Shown: positions 25,980 to 35,699, counted from the first letter of the stretch. The stretch is 63,868 bases of DNA from an uncultured Acetatifactor sp. (GCA_910585665.1 CAJUFI010000015.1:1-63868), one strand, 5' to 3'. Program-made: numbers and translations. Notes: a model not told the origin generated them from the letters alone.

Positions 25980-26010
25980 AGTATACAGTAGTTTGCAATT
26001 TTTGCAAACT
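25980..26010 (-). promoter_or_regulatory. chemoreceptor promoter overlapped by perfect palindrome
   Basis: Reading on the minus strand: -35 TTTGCA (26003-26008), 17-base spacer, -10 TATACT (25980-25985). A perfect dyad AGTTTGCAA-3-TTGCAAACT at 25990-26010 covers the spacer and -35, so a repressor site is likely. Confidence 0.7.
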
Positions 26011-26140
26011 GTTTTTAAGAATTTTCCCTGGGGATATTTGGCGGATGCCCGAGGATGAAAGATTTATTTGACAGCGGGGGGCGCTATGGTTAAAATGGTA
26101 ATGGCAGAAATGATTTTTTGGAAAGATATGGGGCATCGGA

Positions 26141-26944
26141 ATGGCGACGAAAAAATATTACGCAGTAAAAAAAGGAAAGAAGACCGGCATATTCAAAACC
26201 TGGGAGGAGTGCAGGGCATCCGTGGACGGCTGCCCCGGCGCGGAGTACAAGGGTTTCGGGCAGCTTGCGGAGGCGGAGGCGTATCTGGGCGCTGCCCTTT
26301 CCGGGGAAAGCCCTCAGAGGGGAGGAGAAGGCTCTGTTTCCGTAGACGGATTTCGGGGCGCCGGAAAAGAGGCTGTTCCCGGGAGCAGAGCCAGGGGCCC
26401 GGCGGAAGGCTCTGTGTCCGGAAGGGGAGCGCGGCGCGGAGCGGAAGCGATGGAACAAGCGCCGTTGGAGACGCCGGAGGCCGGGACATTGCTGGCATAT
26501 GTGGACGGCAGCTATGACGACACTTTGAAAAGGTACTCCTTCGGCTGTGTCTTTCTCCTTCCGGACGGCCGGATCTGCACGGAGTACGGCAATGGGGACA
26601 ATGCGCAGTCCCTGCGGCACCGCAACGTGACGGGGGAGATGCTGGGGGCCATGTACGCCGTGAAGACGGCCATGCTGAGCGGCTTTTCCATAGTGGAAAT
26701 CCATTACGACTACGAAGGCATCGAGAAGTGGGTCACCGGCGCATGGCGGTCCAAGACGGAGCTGACCCGGAAATATGCCATGTCCATGCGGGAATGGGGA
26801 AAAAGCATCACGATCCGCTTCACGAAGGTGGTGGCCCATACGAATGTGTATTATAATGAAATGGCAGACAAAATGGCGAAGACCGGCCTGCGGGAAGGAA
26901 ATGGCATCCCGAAGCTGCGCAGCCTGCAGGAAGAGGGGGCATGA
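26141..26944 (+). CDS. ribonuclease H with viroplasmin-like N-terminal domain
   Basis: 267 residues. Residues 4-50 (KYYAVKKGKKTGIFKTWEEC) form the small viroplasmin-like RNA/DNA-hybrid-binding domain. A Gly/Ser/Arg-rich low-complexity linker follows. From about 113 the RNase H fold has YVDGSYD and GEMLGAMYAVKTAM, with the later acidic and histidine positions (HYDYEGIEKW; HTNVYYNEMADKMAK). It cleaves RNA in RNA-DNA hybrids. The linker is longer than usual and repetitive at DNA level. Confidence 0.88.
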   Translation: MATKKYYAVKKGKKTGIFKTWEECRASVDGCPGAEYKGFGQLAEAEAYLGAALSGESPQRGGEGSVSVDGFRGAGKEAVPGSRARGPAEGSVSGRGARRGAEAMEQAPLETPEAGTLLAYVDGSYDDTLKRYSFGCVFLLPDGRICTEYGNGDNAQSLRHRNVTGEMLGAMYAVKTAMLSGFSIVEIHYDYEGIEKWVTGAWRSKTELTRKYAMSMREWGKSITIRFTKVVAHTNVYYNEMADKMAKTGLREGNGIPKLRSLQEEGA

Positions 26945-26973
26945 GCGGCGCAAGGACGGCATAAGAGGGGCAT

Positions 26974-27717
26974 ATGATGGAACAAATGAGATTGAATAAA
27001 TACCTGGCCCACTGCGGCGTCTGTTCCAGAAGGGACGCGGACAGGCTGATCGAAAAGGGGGAGGTGCTGGTGAACGGGCGGCAGGCGCAGGCGGGCATGA
27101 CCGTGGACGATGGGGACGAGATCCTGGTGTCCGGCAGGCCGGTCCGGGGCGTGCAGGAGCCCGTGGTGCTGGCGTTCTATAAGCCCTTTGGGGTAGTTTG
27201 CACGGAAAAGGACGTCCATGCGGAGTCGATCGTATCCGACCTGGTGGACTATCCCGTCCGAGTCACCTATGCGGGACGCCTGGACAAGGACTCCGAGGGG
27301 CTGCTGCTGCTGTCCAATGACGGCGACCTGATTCAGGCCATGATGAAAGGGGCGAACTGCCATGAGAAGGAGTACGTGGTGCGGGTGAACCGGGAGATAA
27401 CGCCGGATTTCCTGGAGAAAATGTCTGGGGGCGTGTATCTGGAGGAGTTGGACATTACCACCAGGAAGTGCCAGGTGGAGCAGATGGGAAGGTTCGTGTT
27501 CCGCATGGTGCTGACCCAGGGCGTGAACCGCCAGATCAAGCGGATGTGCATCGCCTGCGGTTGCCGGGTGCGGGAGCTGAAGCGTGTCCGTGTGATGCAT
27601 GTGACCCTGGGCGGCCTGAAGCCCGGAGAATACCGCGAACTGGATCGGGAGGACATGGAGAGGCTTTACCGGGACTGCGGTCTGGCGGCCCCTGCGGGCG
27701 CTGACGGCCTGTCATAA
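26974..27717 (+). CDS. rluF: 23S rRNA pseudouridine synthase, RluF type
   Basis: 247 residues. S4 RNA-binding domain at the N-terminus (MRLNKYLAHCGVCSRRDADR), then the RsuA/RluB/E/F catalytic block AGRLDKDSEGLLLLSNDGDL with the catalytic aspartate. The RluF-like stretches HEKEYVVRV and TQGVNRQIKRMCIACG follow. RluF modifies U2604 of 23S rRNA in E. coli; specificity here is by homology. Thirty bases downstream of the RNase H gene, probably one operon with it and ligA. Confidence 0.88.
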   Translation: MMEQMRLNKYLAHCGVCSRRDADRLIEKGEVLVNGRQAQAGMTVDDGDEILVSGRPVRGVQEPVVLAFYKPFGVVCTEKDVHAESIVSDLVDYPVRVTYAGRLDKDSEGLLLLSNDGDLIQAMMKGANCHEKEYVVRVNREITPDFLEKMSGGVYLEELDITTRKCQVEQMGRFVFRMVLTQGVNRQIKRMCIACGCRVRELKRVRVMHVTLGGLKPGEYRELDREDMERLYRDCGLAAPAGADGLS

Positions 27718-27769
27718 GGGGCCCGGCAAAGCGGAAGAATGAAAATGATAAAAAGGTGGTTAGGAGCAT

Positions 27770-29842
27770 ATGGTGCAGTCTGAAAAAAAAGAACGTATCA
27801 AATATCTGGTGGCGACTCTGAACGAAGCTTCCAGAGCGTATTATGCCGAAGACAGGGAAGTCATGAGCAACAGGGAGTACGATGCCCTCTATGACGAGCT
27901 GCAGGCCCTGGAGAGGGAGACGGGAATCGTGCTGGCCCAGAGTCCTACGGTGAGCGTGGGCTATGAGGCGGTGGACGATCTGCCGAAGGAGCGGCATGAG
28001 AGCCCCATGCTTTCCCTGGACAAGACCAAGAGCAGGGAGGCGCTGCGGGACTGGCTCCAGGGACATCCGGCGGTCCTGAGCTGGAAGCTGGACGGCCTGA
28101 CGATCGTCCTGACCTATCGCGGCGGAAAGCTGGAGAAGGCGGTCACCAGAGGGAACGGCGAGATTGGGGAGGTCATCACCAACAATGCAAAGACGTTCGT
28201 GAACCTGCCCCTTGAGATTCCCTTCAAGGGAGAGCTGGTCCTACGGGGCGAGGCGGTTATCAGCTACTCTGACTTTGAGAAGATAAATGCCGGGATAGAG
28301 GACGTGGACGCGAAGTACAAGAATCCCAGGAACCTCTGCAGCGGCTCCGTGCGACAGCTGAACAACGAGATTACGGCCCGGCGGAATGTGAGGTTCTATG
28401 CGTTTACTCTGGTGAGCGCCGAAGCGGGGGAAGCTGGCGGCCCGGGCGGTTTGATGACGGAGCAGTTCCGTTTCCTGGAGGAGCAGGGCTTCGAGGTGGT
28501 GGAACATTATCTGGTGACAGAGGAAAGCATCCCGGATACCGTCGAACTGTTCGAGAAGAAGATAGAAGACTACGACATCCCCTCGGACGGGCTGGTCCTG
28601 ACCTATGATGACATCGCGTACGGGCAGTCCCTGGGGCGGACGGCGAAATTCCCCAGGCATTCCATCGCTTTCAAATGGGCGGATGAACTGCGGGAGACCA
28701 TATTGAAAGAGATGGAATGGAGCCCCAGCCGGACCGGCCTGATCAATCCGGTGGCGATCTTCGAGCCTGTGGAACTGGAGGGGACCACGGTCAGCCGCGC
28801 CTCCGTCCACAATATCAGCATCCTGCGGGCGCTGCAGCTGGGAATCGGCGACCGTATCACGGTGTACAAAGCGAACATGATCATTCCCCAGATTGCGGAG
28901 AACCTTACGGTGAGGGACATGCTGGCCAAAAGCCGGTCAGAAGCTGCCGGGGAAGCGGAGCTGCCCGCAGATGGCGGCACTGCGGGAATCCGCGGCCACA
29001 GTCTGGTGATGATACCGGACATATGCCCGGTATGCGGCGGAAAGACGGAAATCCGACAGGTAAATGACGTCCAATCGCTCTACTGCACCAATGAAAAATG
29101 CGCAGCAAAGCAGATTAAGGCCTTCACCCTCTTTGTCAGCCGCGATGCCATGAACATCGATGGCCTGTCAGAGGCCACGCTGGAAAAATTCATAGATTTG
29201 GGCTTCCTCCATGAATTCGCGGATCTGTTCCATCTGGACAGATACCGGGAGCAGATAGTGGAGATGGAGGGCTTTGGCGAGAAATCCTACCAGAATCTCA
29301 CAGAGAGCATAGAGCGGGCGAAGCACACCACTCTGCCCAGGGTGATATATGGGCTGGGCATCGCCAATATCGGCGTCGCCAACGCGAAAATGCTCTGCCG
29401 TTTCTTTGACTACGATATAACGCGGATGCAGAAGGCGGACGTGGAGACTCTGAGCGCCATAGACGGCGTGGGGGAAGTGATTGCCACGGCCTTTGTGAAC
29501 TATATGCAGAACGCAGACAATCTCCGGAGGATAGCGGACCTGACAGCGGAGCTGGAAATCGAGATTCCCAAGGTGGAGGAGGGGAGTCAGACATTGTCCG
29601 GCTTGAGCTTCGTCATCACCGGTTCTCTGAGCAAGTTCGCCAGCCGGAATGACTTAAAGGAAGAGATTGAGAAAAGGGGAGGGAAAGTGACAGGTAGCGT
29701 CACCGGCAAGACCACCTGCCTGATCAACAACGACGTGACTTCCGCTTCCTCTAAAAACAAGAAAGCCAGGGACTTAGGGATTCCTGTCCTGTCGGAAGAG
29801 GATTTTCTGGAGCGCTACGAGATAGCCGGAGAAAAGGGCTGA
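27770..29842 (+). CDS. ligA: NAD-dependent DNA ligase
   Basis: 690 residues, full length. The adenylation motif is SWKLDGLTIV with the AMP-accepting lysine; GNGEIGEVITNNAKT and FKWADEL are further nucleotidyltransferase motifs. A four-cysteine zinc finger lies in CPVCGGKTEI...LYCTNEKC. Helix-hairpin-helix repeats include IYGLGIANIGVANA and AIDGVGEVIA. A C-terminal BRCT domain is present (LSGLSFVITGSLSKFASRND). The adenylation domain is somewhat divergent from the E. coli type (GLTIV rather than GLA), as in many clostridial ligases. Confidence 0.95.
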   Translation: MVQSEKKERIKYLVATLNEASRAYYAEDREVMSNREYDALYDELQALERETGIVLAQSPTVSVGYEAVDDLPKERHESPMLSLDKTKSREALRDWLQGHPAVLSWKLDGLTIVLTYRGGKLEKAVTRGNGEIGEVITNNAKTFVNLPLEIPFKGELVLRGEAVISYSDFEKINAGIEDVDAKYKNPRNLCSGSVRQLNNEITARRNVRFYAFTLVSAEAGEAGGPGGLMTEQFRFLEEQGFEVVEHYLVTEESIPDTVELFEKKIEDYDIPSDGLVLTYDDIAYGQSLGRTAKFPRHSIAFKWADELRETILKEMEWSPSRTGLINPVAIFEPVELEGTTVSRASVHNISILRALQLGIGDRITVYKANMIIPQIAENLTVRDMLAKSRSEAAGEAELPADGGTAGIRGHSLVMIPDICPVCGGKTEIRQVNDVQSLYCTNEKCAAKQIKAFTLFVSRDAMNIDGLSEATLEKFIDLGFLHEFADLFHLDRYREQIVEMEGFGEKSYQNLTESIERAKHTTLPRVIYGLGIANIGVANAKMLCRFFDYDITRMQKADVETLSAIDGVGEVIATAFVNYMQNADNLRRIADLTAELEIEIPKVEEGSQTLSGLSFVITGSLSKFASRNDLKEEIEKRGGKVTGSVTGKTTCLINNDVTSASSKNKKARDLGIPVLSEEDFLERYEIAGEKG

Positions 29843-29948
29843 CCGGCGCGGCCAGGTGTGTCCTTGCCGGAAGACCTGGCCGGGGCACGGGAACAGAGAG
29901 GATAGAATCGAGAGAAAGGCTGTCAGCAGGCGGCGAGGAGGAGAGGAA

Positions 29949-30875
29949 ATGCCAATCAAGACGCAAAGCGATTTACCGGCAAAAGAGATATTGATAAACG
30001 AAAATATATTTGTCATGGACGAGTCCCGGGCCATGCATCAGGACATCCGTCCCCTGGAAGTGCTGATACTGAACAACATGCCCGTCAAGCAGGACACGGA
30101 GCTGCAGATTCTGCGGGCCCTGTCCAACACGCCGCTGCAGGTGGACGTAACTTTCCTGAACGTGAAGAGCCATGTGTCCCTGAACACGTCGGCCAGCCAT
30201 CTGAACAAATTCTATACGACGCTGGACGAAATCCGGGACAAGGACTACGATGGCATGATAGTGACAGGGGCACCGGTGGAGGAGCTTCCCTTTGAGGAGG
30301 TGGACTACTGGCAGGAAATCTGCGAGATCTTCGACTGGGCGCAGACACATGTGACTTCCACGCTCCATATCTGCTGGGCGGCCCAGGCGGGCTTCTACCA
30401 TTATTACGGAATCGATAAGAAGCTGCTTCCCCAGAAGCTGTTCGGCGTATATGAGCATAAGGTGGAAAACCGGAAGATCCCGCTGGTAAGGGGGTTCGAT
30501 GATGTTTTCCTGGCCCCCCAGAGCCGCCACACAGCTACGCCTTCGGAGGCAATCCATGCCTGCAGGGAGCTGACCATACTGGCGGAATCCCCGGTGGCCG
30601 GCGTGTACCTTGCCATGGCCGAGGAGGGGAAGAAGATATTCGTCACCGGGCATCCGGAGTACGATCGATATTCCCTGAACAATGAGTACTACCGGGATCT
30701 GAACAAGGGGCTGCCTATCCAGGTACCGTACAATTATTATCCAAATGACGACCCAAAGGAGAGGCCGCTCCTCCAGTGGCGCTCCCACAGCAACAACCTC
30801 TACAGCAACTGGCTCAATTACTACGTCTATCAGGTCACTCCCTACGAGCTGGGGAAAGAGGAGAAAAGGCAGTAG
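29949..30875 (+). CDS. metA: homoserine O-acetyltransferase (MetA family)
   Basis: 308 residues from ATG 29949 behind GGAGGAGAGGAA. HICWAAQAGFYHYYG carries the catalytic cysteine (Cys143); TGHPEYDR contains the His/Glu pair. Residue 111 is glutamate (VTGAPVEELPFEEVDYW). In the MetA family Glu111 goes with acetyl-CoA use and Gly111 with succinyl-CoA, so this should be an acetyltransferase. It activates homoserine for methionine synthesis. I see no SAM riboswitch in the 106 bases upstream. Confidence 0.94.
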   Translation: MPIKTQSDLPAKEILINENIFVMDESRAMHQDIRPLEVLILNNMPVKQDTELQILRALSNTPLQVDVTFLNVKSHVSLNTSASHLNKFYTTLDEIRDKDYDGMIVTGAPVEELPFEEVDYWQEICEIFDWAQTHVTSTLHICWAAQAGFYHYYGIDKKLLPQKLFGVYEHKVENRKIPLVRGFDDVFLAPQSRHTATPSEAIHACRELTILAESPVAGVYLAMAEEGKKIFVTGHPEYDRYSLNNEYYRDLNKGLPIQVPYNYYPNDDPKERPLLQWRSHSNNLYSNWLNYYVYQVTPYELGKEEKRQ

Positions 30876-31337
30876 ACATGCGGATTTGCGCTATTGCGGT
30901 TTGAGGCGGAGGTCGATGAAATCCCCCGTTTTGTGCCAGGATTTCATGTGAAAATGGGGTACAGAATGGGGTACAGGGAAATGCTGTGGGGTACGGCTGA
31001 TTGGATTATGCTGGCCTGATCTGTCCGATATTCATGGGGCTGTAGAAAAGGCTGTGTACCAGCTAAGATGGCCTGAGAAAAGACCGTAACCAAGAAGCAT
31101 TAACTTCATAAGACAGATAGAATGTGGGGCATCCAAAGCCATGCTGGGCGCTCCCCATTCTGCTTTAGGAGGGCCCGCCAGAAAGGTCCCCCTTTTTTGC
31201 TGCAAAAAATTTATGCCAAGGAGGGCGCACGGGATGATGATGCTGGGAAAAACGGATGATTCAGCGGGGGCTGGAAGAAGGGAGCTAAATAATTGATGTG
31301 CCACTATATGATAAATTATGGTAGGAAAGGAAAAACC
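30876..31337. other. intergenic region after metA
   Basis: No gene. There is an 8-bp inverted repeat TGAAATCC/GGATTTCA (about 30917-30947) and two to three copies of GGGGTAC between 30956 and 31000. A terminator-like hairpin lies at 31167-31198. Confidence 0.4.
31167..31198 (+). terminator. intrinsic terminator upstream of lacZ relic
   Basis: Imperfect stem AGGAGGGCC/GGTCCCCCT followed by TTTTTT. Confidence 0.65.
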
Positions 31338-31812
31338 ATGAATCTGAATTACCATCAAAATCCTGAAACTTTGCACGAAGGCTGTGAATTTCCCAGAGCT
31401 TATTTCGTCCCCTATCATTCGGAAGATTGAACCCTATGTGTTCCCACAGGAAAATTCCTCCCGCTATGACACAGACTGGGTGCAGGTGTCCATGCCGGGC
31501 GGGCAGGGGCTGTTCTTCACGTCGGAGAACCGTTTTTCCTTTAACGCCCAGCATTATTCCGCTGAGGCTCCAACTTCTGCGGCCCTGCTCTGGCAGAGGA
31601 GTACCAATTGAAGGAAAGGGCATTTGACTTTACCTTTAGGAATTGTCGGAAAATAACTGATGCAACTTGTTTAGGAGAAAGCCCAGAAATACAACGAAAA
31701 CGGCTATAAACTCGCATCAGTTATTTGTAGACAATTCCTTACGCTGAAACTTGTCCGTACTTCCGCCCATACACCTTTTGAACTCTGCGGTGCGCTCCGT
31801 CTGAAGAGTTGA
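31338..31812 (+). pseudogene. beta-galactosidase (GH2) relic
   Basis: Three pieces of a large LacZ-type enzyme remain. The N-terminus starts at 31338 (MNLNYHQNPETLHEGCE...RAYFVPYHSE), the usual GH2 start. It is joined by deletion to the small-chain domain (YVFPQENSSRYDTDW ... FSFNAQHYSAE), then, in another frame, to the extreme C-terminus (CGPALAEEYQLKERAFDF) ending at 31810-31812. A 100-bp MITE interrupts the last piece; without it the frame reads on (DFTFTLKLVRTS). A gene of about 1000 codons has been reduced to about 125. Confidence 0.8.
31639..31738 (+). mobile_element. 100-bp MITE-like element, family A
   Basis: 100 bp flanked by TTA at 31636-31638 and 31739-31741. It is inserted in the C-terminal part of the lacZ relic; removing it plus one TTA restores that reading frame. 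Confidence 0.9.
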
Positions 31813-31927
31813 TCTGCCGCAGCAGCGTTTCGGAAACAGTTTGGGTTGGTTATCGAAAAACTTCTTTTTTTGTACCGGAAAGTATGATACAATCCATTTA
31901 TCATGAAATGAAGGAGGGGGATGGCAA

Positions 31928-33328
31928 ATGAACCCGTATTATCTTGCGATTGACATCGGAGCATCCAGCGGACGCCACATCCTGGCACATCTGGAGGACG
32001 GTAAGATGGTGCTGGAAGAGGTGCACCGTTTTCCCAACGGGATGGTGGAGAAGGACGGCGAGAACAGCTGGGATGTGGACGAGCTGTTTGCACAGATTAA
32101 GCTGGGCATGAAGAAATGCGCGCAGCTGGGCAAGATTCCCGTCAGCGTAGGCGTGGACACCTGGGGCGTGGACTTCGTGCTGTTGGACGGGAACGGTGAG
32201 CGCATCGGCAATGCGGTGGCTTACAGGGACGGACGCACGAAGGGGATGGACGAAGAGGTATACAAGATTATTTCCGAGAGGGATCTGTATGCCCGCACCG
32301 GCATCCAGAAAGCAATCTTCAACACGATTTATCAGCTGATGGCCCTGAAGGTGAGGAAGCCGGAGCAGCTTGCAAAGGCGGAGGTTATGCTGCTGATGCC
32401 GGATTATTTCCATTACATGCTTTCCGGCGTGGCGGCCACGGAGTACACCGAAGCCACTACCGGACAGATGGTGAGCCCAGAGACGAAAGACTGGGATATG
32501 GAGCTGATTGAGAAGCTGGGATATCCGAAGCGGATTTTTCAGAAAATGGTCACTCCGGGCACGGTGCTGGGCGAGCTGACTGCCGAAGTGCAGAAGGAAG
32601 TGGGATTTAACTGCAAGGTAGTGGAACCGGCCACCCATGACACCGGCTCCGCGGTCATTGCGGTGCCCACGGACAGCGATGACGCGCTGTACATCAGCTC
32701 GGGCACATGGTCGCTGATGGGGACCGAGATTCTCAAGGCGGACTGTTCCCCGGAGAGCATGGCCAACAACCTGACCAACGAGGGCGGATATGACTATCGT
32801 TTCCGCTATCTGAAGAACATCATGGGCCTGTGGATGATTCAGTCCGTGAAGAAAGAAATCGGCGGGGACCTGGGGTATGGCGAAATCTGTGAGATGGCTT
32901 CCAGATGTGCCATTCCTTCCATCGTGGACTGCAATGACGACCGTTTCCTGGCGCCGGCCAACATGACGGAGGAAGTGCGGAGCGCCTGCCGGGAATCCGG
33001 GCAGCAGGTGCCGGAGGGGCTTGCGGAGGTGGCGTCCGTCATCTACAACAGCCTGGCCCAGTGCTATGCCCAGACCATAAAGCAGCTGGAGAGCATGACC
33101 GGGAAGAAGTACGACCGCATCCATATCGTGGGCGGCGGCTCCAACGCGGAGTATCTGAACCGGCTCACCGCGAAGGCTACGGGCATCCCTGTGTACGCAG
33201 GGCCTACGGAGGCCACCGCCATCGGAAATGTGGCGGCCCAGATGATGACGGCAGGGGAATTGGCCGGGCTGAAGGCAGCCAGGGCCTGTGTGTTCGACTC
33301 TTTCCCCATCACGCAGTACCAGCCATAG
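31928..33328 (+). CDS. rhaB: rhamnulokinase
   Basis: 466 residues, FGGY kinase fold. IDIGASSGRHILAHLEDGKM is the N-terminal phosphate-binding region; VDTWGVDFVLLD and ISSGTWSLMG are typical of rhamnulokinases; IVGGGSNAEYLNRLTA is the C-terminal ATP site. It phosphorylates L-rhamnulose. It pairs with rhaA 175 bases downstream. Ribosome site GGAGGGGGATGGCAA. Confidence 0.95.
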   Translation: MNPYYLAIDIGASSGRHILAHLEDGKMVLEEVHRFPNGMVEKDGENSWDVDELFAQIKLGMKKCAQLGKIPVSVGVDTWGVDFVLLDGNGERIGNAVAYRDGRTKGMDEEVYKIISERDLYARTGIQKAIFNTIYQLMALKVRKPEQLAKAEVMLLMPDYFHYMLSGVAATEYTEATTGQMVSPETKDWDMELIEKLGYPKRIFQKMVTPGTVLGELTAEVQKEVGFNCKVVEPATHDTGSAVIAVPTDSDDALYISSGTWSLMGTEILKADCSPESMANNLTNEGGYDYRFRYLKNIMGLWMIQSVKKEIGGDLGYGEICEMASRCAIPSIVDCNDDRFLAPANMTEEVRSACRESGQQVPEGLAEVASVIYNSLAQCYAQTIKQLESMTGKKYDRIHIVGGGSNAEYLNRLTAKATGIPVYAGPTEATAIGNVAAQMMTAGELAGLKAARACVFDSFPITQYQP

Positions 33329-33503
33329 GGGAAGGTCCTGGAATGCCGTGGGAGAACATAGACGGAAACATGGACGGTAAACAACATAATAATAGATGAA
33401 AAACAGAATGCTGCCCTTGGGACGGACGGGGACCGGGGCAGAAAGCTTGAGGACAGACGTTTCATGGGCTGAAATCCATGGAGACCCAGGAAAGGATGGA
33501 GAA

Positions 33504-34760
33504 ATGACAGCAAAGGAAAGATTTGAATCCGCAAAAGAGATATACGCATCCTACGGCGTGGACGTAGAGGAGGCGATGGGGAAGTGCATGGAGGCTCCCG
33601 TGGCGCTCCACTGCTGGCAGGGCGATGACGTCACCGGTTTCGACCATGACGGCCCCCTGACCGGAGGCATCCAGACCACCGGCGACTATCCGGGGAAGGC
33701 CAGGACGCCGGAACAGCTGATGCAGGACATGGACAAGGCCCTGAGCCTGATGCCCGGCAAGAAGAAGCTGAACCTCCATGCCAGTTACGCGATCTTTGAG
33801 CCCGGCGAGTTCGTGGACCGGGACAAGATTGAGCCGAAGCACTTTGCGAAGTGGGTGGAGTTCGCCAGGGAGAGGGGCATGGGCATTGACTTCAACCCCA
33901 CTTTCTTCTCCCATGACAAGGTCAAGGACGGCCTGACCCTGTCCAGCCCGGACGAGGAGACCAGGAAGTTCTGGATTGACCATGGCAGGGCATGCATCCG
34001 CATCTCCCAGTATTTTGCGGAGGAGACAGGCGTTCCCTGTGTCATGAACATCTGGACAGGCGATGGCTACAAGGACATCCCGGCGGACCGCATGGGGCCC
34101 AGGGCCAGGTACAGGGACGCCATCGAGCAGATTCTGGCCGAGCCTTTTGACAAGAACAAGGTGAAGCCCTGTGTGGAATCCAAGGTGTTCGGCATCGGCG
34201 TGGAGGCCTACACGGTGGGAAGCGCGGAGTTCACCCTGAGCTTTGCCGCCACCCATGAGGGCTGCCTGCCGCTGATGGATAACGGACATTACCATCCCAC
34301 AGAGGTGGTGTCCGACAAGATTCCCGCCCTGCTGTGCTTCTATCCGGAGATTGCCCTGCACATCACAAGGCCGATCCGTTGGGACAGCGACCATGTGGTG
34401 CTCTTTGACGATGAGACGAAAGAGATGGCGAAGGAAATCGTCAGATGCGGCGCACTGGACAGGGTGTACATGGCTCTGGATTACTTTGATGCCAGCATCA
34501 ACCGCGTCTCCGCCTGGGCCATGGGCTTCCGCAGCTGGCAGAAGGCTCTGCTTTCCGCCATGTGCACGCCCCATGGGGAATTGAAGAAACTCCAGGACGA
34601 GAACCGGATGACGGAACTGATGGTAATGCAGGAAGCAGTGAAGACCTTGCCCTTCGGCGACGTGTGGAACGAGTACTGCAAGCGCTGCGGCGTGGTATCG
34701 GACAAGGATTTCTACGGCGAAGTGAAGAAGTATGAGGATGGGGTGCAGCTGAAGAGATAG
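33504..34760 (+). CDS. rhaA: L-rhamnose isomerase
   Basis: 418 residues from ATG 33504. VALHCWQGDDVTGFD is the family N-terminal signature; GMGIDFNPTFFSHDK and THEGCLPLMDNGHYHPTE carry metal ligands; RWDSDHVV is also conserved. It converts L-rhamnose to L-rhamnulose. No rhamnulose-1-phosphate aldolase, transporter or regulator is in the window, so the pathway must be completed elsewhere. Confidence 0.96.
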   Translation: MTAKERFESAKEIYASYGVDVEEAMGKCMEAPVALHCWQGDDVTGFDHDGPLTGGIQTTGDYPGKARTPEQLMQDMDKALSLMPGKKKLNLHASYAIFEPGEFVDRDKIEPKHFAKWVEFARERGMGIDFNPTFFSHDKVKDGLTLSSPDEETRKFWIDHGRACIRISQYFAEETGVPCVMNIWTGDGYKDIPADRMGPRARYRDAIEQILAEPFDKNKVKPCVESKVFGIGVEAYTVGSAEFTLSFAATHEGCLPLMDNGHYHPTEVVSDKIPALLCFYPEIALHITRPIRWDSDHVVLFDDETKEMAKEIVRCGALDRVYMALDYFDASINRVSAWAMGFRSWQKALLSAMCTPHGELKKLQDENRMTELMVMQEAVKTLPFGDVWNEYCKRCGVVSDKDFYGEVKKYEDGVQLKR

Positions 34761-34914
34761 CGGCTCCATGGCAGGTTAGTGGGATAGAGGCTGCCGCGTC
34801 AGGCGGGCCGGTTCTTTCGGAACAGCAAAAGGAGGGAAAGGATCGGCAGGCCTGAAAGCGGCAGTTTTTTGGTGGGTTTTATTGGCTGGGAGAGGAAGCG
34901 GAGGTAAACAAGCT

Positions 34915-35586
34915 TTGGACCGGATGAAAAAGTACAGCCCGAAACGGTTTGGGATGATGATGATGGGGAACCTGCTGATTGGCACGGGGGTGGCATTCTA
35001 CCGCATGAGCGGCTTTGGGGTGGATGCCTTTTCCTGTATGAATCTGGGCATCAGCAGTTTTCTGGGGATGTCTTTTGGAAACTGGCAGCTGATGGTAAAC
35101 ACAATGATGTTGATTGTTGTATGGTTTACCAAAAGGGACTGTATCGGTCCCGGGACGATCGTCAATATGGTGGGCGTGGGATATACGGCAGATTTTCTGC
35201 TGTGGCTCTGTGTGGAGCAGGCGGGCGTGCAGGTGACCATGCCGCTTCGGATTCTATGCCTGCTGACAGGGACGCTGTTCGCCGCGCTGGGGTGCGCGTT
35301 CTATATGGCGGCGGACATGGGGATAGCGCCTTATGACAGTACGCCGCTTATCATCACCAAGTACGCGGGGGAGAAGATCTCTTTCCGGGCGGCCAGGGTG
35401 ATGGCTGACGTGACGGCCATCGTGATTGGGATTGTTTTCTGCCTCCTGGGGAGGGGCAATATCTGGACGATTGTAGGGCTGGGCACCATCCTCAACGCCT
35501 GCTGCAGCGGGCCGCTGATTCAATTTTTCCGCGGCAGGATTGAACAGAAGGGATTTGGCCTTGCAATGGAAAAGGAACGGCAATGA
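34915..35586 (+). CDS. YczE/YyaS-like membrane protein
   Basis: Five to six hydrophobic segments (for example MMMMGNLLIGTGVAFYRMSG, VNTMMLIVVWF, VMADVTAIVIGIVFCLLG). The motif DMGIAPYDSTPLII is characteristic of YczE-type integral membrane proteins, a YitT-related group. Start: TTG 34915 sits ten bases after GGAGG, while ATG 34924 lies 19 bases away, so TTG is preferred. Substrate unknown. Directly after rhaA, though a role in rhamnose use is not shown. Confidence 0.8.
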   Translation: MDRMKKYSPKRFGMMMMGNLLIGTGVAFYRMSGFGVDAFSCMNLGISSFLGMSFGNWQLMVNTMMLIVVWFTKRDCIGPGTIVNMVGVGYTADFLLWLCVEQAGVQVTMPLRILCLLTGTLFAALGCAFYMAADMGIAPYDSTPLIITKYAGEKISFRAARVMADVTAIVIGIVFCLLGRGNIWTIVGLGTILNACCSGPLIQFFRGRIEQKGFGLAMEKERQ

Positions 35587-35627
35587 TTCCGCGAAGGCAG
35601 CTTTGGATGCTCCTTTATTCTGGCATG

Positions 35628-35660
35628 GCGACAGGGCTTCATTTTGACCCTGTCGCTGTC
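35628..35660 (+). terminator. intrinsic terminator after YczE-like gene
   Basis: Perfect 9-bp stem GCGACAGGG/CCCTGTCGC with a loop of 11 bases, then TGTCATT. Confidence 0.65.
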
Positions 35661-35699
35661 ATTCCTGAATTCTGTATAGCAATGGGCCGGATGGGCATA

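Noticed and set aside
29843..29948. Possible SAM riboswitch upstream of metA
   Set aside because: No conserved S-box elements or terminator are visible in 106 bases.
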